Shown in pieces: positions 51,255-54,284 of a DNA stretch of 54,284 bases (the first letter of the stretch is position 1; each line of letters opens with the position of its first letter). The DNA lies in the NCBI GenBank assembly GCA_049516595.1, contig JBEKSY010000020.1:1-54284 (forward strand), read 5' to 3'. The position numbers and the translations under genes are program-made. The notes beneath the pieces are model-generated. The model had not been told where the DNA came from. It ran no database searches and saw only the letters and a program-made list of their open reading frames with translations. The DNA comes from JBEKHT01 sp049516595 (GTDB lineage Bacteria; Chloroflexota; Anaerolineae; Anaerolineales; RBG-16-64-43).

Positions 51255-52225
51255 CAGAGCACCTCCTTCACGGCTGCGACGACATCCTTCTCCTGAGGCA
51301 AGGCGAGCTGCTCCAGCGAGCGGTTATAAGGGAGTGGGACCTCTTTCTGGGCGACGCGCTGTATGGGCGCATCGACGTAATCGAAGGCCTCTTCGTAGAT
51401 GCGAGCGCTGATTTCCGCGCCCACGCCAAAGGACTTCCACCCTTCCTCCACAATGACCGCCCGATTGGTCTTCCGAAAGGAGGCGAGCACAGGAGCCATG
51501 TCCAGCGGACGCAGGGTACGCAGGTCGATGACCTCCGCTTCAATGCCCTCCTGTGCCAGTTGTTCCGCCGCCTTCAAGGAGGTATCTAGCATCTTGCTGT
51601 AGCTGATGATCGTGACATCTTGTCCCACCCGTTGCACCTTGGAGCTGCCGATCGGCGTAGTGTATTCCTCTTCGGGCACTTCGCCACGCACCTGATAAAG
51701 CGTGGCATGTTCGATGAAAAAGATCGGGTCATCGGATCGGATCGCTGACTTGAGCAAGCCTTTGGCGTCCTCCGGGGTGCCGGGCGCGACCACTTTCAGT
51801 CCCGGGAAGTAGGCAAAGATCACGTCCAGGGTCTGAGAGTGGGTGGCCGCGAGTTGCCGCCCGCCCCCCCCGACGGTGCGAATGACTAAAGGCAGTTTCA
51901 TTTGTCCGCCAAACATGTAGTGCAACTTGGCCGCCTGATTGACTATGTGATCCATGGCTGACAGCGCGAAATTGACCGTCATTAGCTCAGCTACGGGCCG
52001 CAGCCCCGTGAGAGCGGCCCCGATCGCCGATCCGATGATCGCCGCCTCCGAGATCGGCGTATCGCGCACCCTTTCCGGCCCGAAATGATCGTAGAAGCCT
52101 TTCGTCACCGCATAGGAGCCGCCCCAGAGTCCGACCTCCTCCCCCTGCAGAAAGACTTTTGGGTCCCGCTCCATTTCCTCCCACAGAGCCTGGGAGATCG
52201 CCTCGCGCATCGTAATCCTTGCCAT
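51254..52225 (-). CDS. 2-oxoacid dehydrogenase E1 beta subunit
   Basis: 323 residues from the ATG at 52225; a TTG 9 nt upstream is an alternative. Typical E1-beta features: REAISQALWEEMERDPKVFL, GEEVGLWGGSYAVTKGF, DTPISEAAIIGSAIGAALTG, PGTPEDAKGLLKSAI and EAEVIDLRTLRPLD. It pairs with the E1-alpha gene 33 nt upstream to form the thiamine-diphosphate enzyme. It ends with TGA overlapping the E2 start by one base. Related to the pyruvate and acetoin dehydrogenase families. Confidence 0.95.
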   Translation of the reverse strand: MARITMREAISQALWEEMERDPKVFLQGEEVGLWGGSYAVTKGFYDHFGPERVRDTPISEAAIIGSAIGAALTGLRPVAELMTVNFALSAMDHIVNQAAKLHYMFGGQMKLPLVIRTVGGGGRQLAATHSQTLDVIFAYFPGLKVVAPGTPEDAKGLLKSAIRSDDPIFFIEHATLYQVRGEVPEEEYTTPIGSSKVQRVGQDVTIISYSKMLDTSLKAAEQLAQEGIEAEVIDLRTLRPLDMAPVLASFRKTNRAVIVEEGWKSFGVGAEISARIYEEAFDYVDAPIQRVAQKEVPLPYNRSLEQLALPQEKDVVAAVKEVL

Positions 52226-52258
52226 GTATTCCAACCCTCAAGGCCGTCGGCCCCAAGG

Positions 52259-53248
52259 CTAAGGGGCTCCCGGCCTAGTGCCGAGGCCCTGGGCCTCAAC
52301 GTAGACATCGTCAAAAAGATCCTCCGCCGCCGGATCGGGGCTGGCCTCCGCAAAAGCCACCGCCTCTTGGAGCTCGGCCTCCGCCTTCCGGTCAGATTCG
52401 TCCAGCTCCGCCTTGGAGGCGATTTTCTTGCCTGTCAGGTACCTGCGGAAAATCCCGATAGGGTCATTTTCCTCCCACTGCCTGATTTCCTCGGGCTGGC
52501 GGTAGCGCTCCGGGTCCCCCATGGAGTGACCCTTGTACCTGTACGTGACGGCCTCAAGGAATCGCGGCCCGCCGCCGGCACGGATTTCCTTCAAAGCCCC
52601 CAGGGTGGCCTCGTGCACGGCCACCACATCCATCCCGTCTACCCTCGCGCTGGGGATGTCATAGCCGGCCGCCTTCTGCCTGATTTCGGACACCGCCGAG
52701 GCCCTTTCCACCGAGGTCCCCATCCCGTATTTGTTGTTCTCGCAAATCCACAGCACCGGCAATGACCAAACCTTCGAAAGATTGAGCGCCTCGTGAAAGT
52801 ATCCTATGTTGGTAGCACCGTCCCCGAAGAGGCATATCGTCACCCCTGATCTCCCGCTGTACTTGTCGCCCAGCGCAAGTCCTGCCGCGATGGGGAGATG
52901 AGAGCCGACAATTGCGTGTCCGCCCCAGAAGTTCTTGGACACATCAGCCATGTGCATCGACCCGCCTCGACCCTTCGAGCAGCCGGTTTCCTTCCCGAGC
53001 AACTCGGCCATGACCACCCGGCTTTCAAGACCACAGGCGATCGCTACTCCGTGGTCTCGATAGGCGGTGATGATGCGATCCCCGTTCTGCCGAGCGGAGA
53101 CCACGCCCACCCCGACCGCCTCTTCTCCGATGTAGAGGTGAAGGAATCCCCCAATCCTACCCTCTTGGTAAAGTTCCGCGGCGCGCTCCTCTAATCTTCG
53201 GATTAGCACCATTTCGAGGTACATTCTGATCGATTCGTCCCTCTCCAT
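52259..53248 (-). CDS. 2-oxoacid dehydrogenase E1 alpha subunit
   Basis: 329 residues. It has the phosphate-contact region FLHLYIGEEAVGVGV, SRGGSMHMADVSKNFWGGHAIVG-like sequence (here KGRGGSMHMAD), and the ThDP motif GDGATNIGYFHEALN ... ICENN. The active-site loop is present (YRYKGHSMGDPERYR). It decarboxylates the 2-oxoacid (pyruvate or acetoin most likely). It is the first gene of a three-gene operon (E1-alpha, E1-beta, E2), behind a well-defined promoter with a palindrome. The lack of a strong SD near the ATG is odd; GGAAGG is about 10 nt upstream. Confidence 0.95.
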   Translation of the reverse strand: MERDESIRMYLEMVLIRRLEERAAELYQEGRIGGFLHLYIGEEAVGVGVVSARQNGDRIITAYRDHGVAIACGLESRVVMAELLGKETGCSKGRGGSMHMADVSKNFWGGHAIVGSHLPIAAGLALGDKYSGRSGVTICLFGDGATNIGYFHEALNLSKVWSLPVLWICENNKYGMGTSVERASAVSEIRQKAAGYDIPSARVDGMDVVAVHEATLGALKEIRAGGGPRFLEAVTYRYKGHSMGDPERYRQPEEIRQWEENDPIGIFRRYLTGKKIASKAELDESDRKAEAELQEAVAFAEASPDPAAEDLFDDVYVEAQGLGTRPGAP

Positions 53249-53280
53249 GAGAGGCCTGCCTTCCAGAGATACTCGTGCAA

Positions 53281-53304
53281 GAATACCGGCTTGCCCCGGT
53301 ATTC
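53281..53304 (-). repeat. Inverted repeat in the E1-alpha leader
   Basis: GAATACCGG and CCGGTATTC form a perfect 9-bp stem with a 6-nt loop, 33 nt upstream of the E1-alpha ATG. It lies downstream of the promoter, so it will be in the transcript. It could be a second operator or a leader hairpin. Confidence 0.6.
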
Positions 53305-53318
53305 AACTCCAAGTAGAT

Positions 53319-53355
53319 TGCAGGAGATTCCTCCTGCACAATGTAAAGTATACCA
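53319..53355 (-). promoter_or_regulatory. E1-alpha promoter (extended -10) with operator palindrome at the start site
   Basis: TGGTATACT on the minus strand (53355-53347) is an extended -10. Immediately downstream is TGCAGGAG-attc-CTCCTGCA (53319-53338), a perfect 8-bp inverted repeat placed over the expected transcription start. That is the classic position for a repressor operator. The cognate regulator is not in this window. Confidence 0.6.
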
Positions 53356-53627
53356 TGCCGGTCAGCATTGGCCGACTGCCCCAATCCCTCGCCAGTTCGA
53401 AAGCGAAGAACGGATCACCTTCCTCTGACCCGCCCACAGCCGGACAAGGGTCTTCCACTCACGGCGCCATTGCCCATCCTGCGCTCGGCCTCGGGCTGCG
53501 GGGTCGATTCACCCAAGCGGATCTCTTCCCGTGCGAGGGTGCGATCGATCACCCCCGCTCGCGCCCAGGCCCTGTACGCCAAGATCAAGGCCGCATAGTT
53601 GGGGGCCCCCCTCGGCCCATGTCCACA

Positions 53628-53656
53628 AAACGAATCACCCCCGTCGCAGGGGGTGA
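53628..53656 (-). terminator. Terminator of the hisS-tRNA-His unit
   Basis: A perfect 8-bp stem (TCACCCCC / GGGGGTGA) with a 6-nt loop, followed on the minus strand by TTCGTTTTG. It begins about 15 nt past the 3' end of the tRNA. Confidence 0.75.
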
Positions 53657-53670
53657 CGCTTTCTACCGGT

Positions 53671-53747
53671 TGGGGTGGCTGACGGGGATTGAACCCGCAA
53701 CACCTGGATCCACAGTCCAGTGCTCTGCCAATTGAGCTACAGCCACC
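53671..53747 (-). tRNA. tRNA-His (GTG)
   Basis: A full cloverleaf on the minus strand. The acceptor stem GTGGCTG pairs with CAGCCAC, with an extra encoded 5' G (the G-1 typical of tRNA-His) pairing with the discriminator C. D arm TAGCTCAATTGGCAGAGCA, anticodon arm CTGGACTGTGGATCCAG with anticodon GTG (codons CAC/CAU), and T arm GCGGGTTCAATCCCCGT. The CCA end is encoded. It lies 17 nt after the hisS stop on the same strand, so the tRNA and the enzyme that charges it are likely cotranscribed. Confidence 0.96.
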
Positions 53748-53764
53748 AGGCGCGCGCCATTCTA

Positions 53765-54284
53765 TCACGCGGACTCGGGCGCAGCAAGACGTCGCTCAAT
53801 CTCGGCGGGCAATTCGTCTAGCTTCACCTCCACCTGCTTACGAGCTAGCATGTCCTTGACGGCCACCACCCCTTTGGCCAGCTCGTCCGAGCCCAGGATC
53901 ACCGCGAAGCGAATGCCACGCTGGTCCGCGTATCTCAGTTGTCGGGGCAGACGGGCCGGCTCAGGGTACCACTCGACGCGTAAGCCTCGCTCCCGGAGGC
54001 TAGTGGAGATCCGCAATGCAGCCTCGACCTGCTCCGGTCCAAACGTGGTCACAAGCACTTGCGCGGGTTCCAGGATCCTCTCGGGGAGTAGGCCATACTT
54101 TCTTAACACTAGCTGCAATACCACGTCCCCCATGGCAAAGCCCACCCCCGGGAGCTTCGTCCCCCCCACCTCTCCTACCAGGTCATCGTATCGCCCTCCC
54201 CCGAGGATGGCGCGGAATTCTCTGGCCAAATCCCGCGCCTCAAATACTGTGCCCGTGTAGTAGTCCAGCCACCGTACTACCCCA
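53765..54284 (-). CDS. hisS: Histidyl-tRNA synthetase, C-terminal part (start outside window)
   Basis: The frame is open to the window edge, so the N-terminal part of the gene is missing; about 172 codons are visible. They begin with LDYYTGTVFEARD, which is the histidine-binding region of class II HisRS, then motif 3 (GGGRYDDLVGEVGG, GVGFAMGDVV). The anticodon-binding domain follows (QVLVTTFGPEQVEAALRIS, VILGSDELAKGVVAVKDM). It charges tRNA-His, whose gene follows 17 nt downstream. Identification is secure. Confidence 0.96.
   Translation of the reverse strand, partial: GVVRWLDYYTGTVFEARDLAREFRAILGGGRYDDLVGEVGGTKLPGVGFAMGDVVLQLVLRKYGLLPERILEPAQVLVTTFGPEQVEAALRISTSLRERGLRVEWYPEPARLPRQLRYADQRGIRFAVILGSDELAKGVVAVKDMLARKQVEVKLDELPAEIERRLAAPESA

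Larger units (their letters stand above)
53249..53670. other. Intergenic region between the E1-alpha gene and tRNA-His
   Basis: This 420-nt region has no gene I can support. It holds the E1-alpha promoter and two inverted repeats near its left end and the terminator of the hisS-tRNA unit near its right end. Open frames through 53370-53600 on either strand have no recognisable family and one of them runs through the tRNA. Confidence 0.55.

Noticed and set aside
53415..53768. A 117-codon minus-strand open frame
   Set aside because: It reads straight through the tRNA-His gene and its terminator and has no recognisable family.
1..54284. CRISPR arrays, insertion sequences, prophage or integron features
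   Set aside because: I looked for spaced direct repeats, transposase motifs and terminal inverted repeats and saw none; the only tandem repeat is the 11-bp duplication at 33431-33452.

Overview
The window is about 54 kb of GC-rich bacterial chromosome. It is dominated by one long minus-strand gene train (roughly 26.7 kb down to 2.5 kb) encoding the methyl-to-acetyl half of the Wood-Ljungdahl (reductive acetyl-CoA) pathway. The flanks are housekeeping: pentose-phosphate enzymes, ribosomal protein L25, the NrdR/class II ribonucleotide reductase pair, a 2-oxoacid dehydrogenase, HisS and tRNA-His. Gene content (bacterial-type acetyl-CoA synthase, CoFeSP, CpXC-domain protein, a TPR/transmembrane/HEXXH protein, a WD40 lipoprotein, cobalamin-dependent RNR) suggests an anaerobic member of the Chloroflexota, perhaps Anaerolineae-like. 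That assignment is inference from protein style, not a database result.

Layout. 1-2283 (+): end of a sensor histidine kinase and a CpXC protein, closed by a bidirectional terminator. 2503-26735 (-), read from the promoter end: DUF166 protein, CODH (cooS), acetyl-CoA synthase (acsB), CoFeSP beta and gamma (acsD, acsC), a tiny Fe-S protein, the CoFeSP activator (acsV), a CooC ATPase, AcsE methyltransferase, malic enzyme, a TrxR-like flavoprotein without its cysteine pair, a double-module HdrA, a broken ferredoxin, MvhD, MetV, MetF, an HdrC-HdrB fusion, PanB, an unrecognised 425-residue protein, and a second CooC. The divergent gene at 26986 is an ArsR-type regulator with its own operator-like palindrome; a small Cys-rich protein follows.

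27.7-34.7 kb: VKOR, a membrane protein gene split by an in-frame TAG, a Gfo/Idh oxidoreductase, an M29 aminopeptidase, a stand-alone AMMECR1 protein, a flavin reductase gene broken by two frameshifts (one from an 11-bp tandem duplication), and an esterase. 34.7-42 kb: WD40 lipoprotein, TPR/metallopeptidase-like protein, PLP decarboxylase, FGGY kinase. 42.5-49.8 kb (+): transketolase, RpiB, L25, NrdR, NrdJ, deoxynucleoside kinase. 50-54.3 kb (-): E2, E1-beta and E1-alpha of a 2-oxoacid dehydrogenase, then tRNA-His and hisS.

How it works together. MetF/MetV with HdrCB, HdrA and MvhD match the subunit set of the Moorella-type MetFV-HdrABC-MvhD complex, which reduces methylene-THF. AcsE passes the methyl group to AcsCD, CooS makes CO, and AcsB assembles acetyl-CoA. 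AcsV and the CooC proteins serve activation and nickel maturation. The formate-to-methylene-THF enzymes are not in this window. The least explained part is the promoter-distal end: PanB, itself a methylene-THF enzyme, is translationally coupled to an unrecognised protein and followed by a second CooC. Three genes carry clear lesions, so either local decay or assembly error must be settled with reads.
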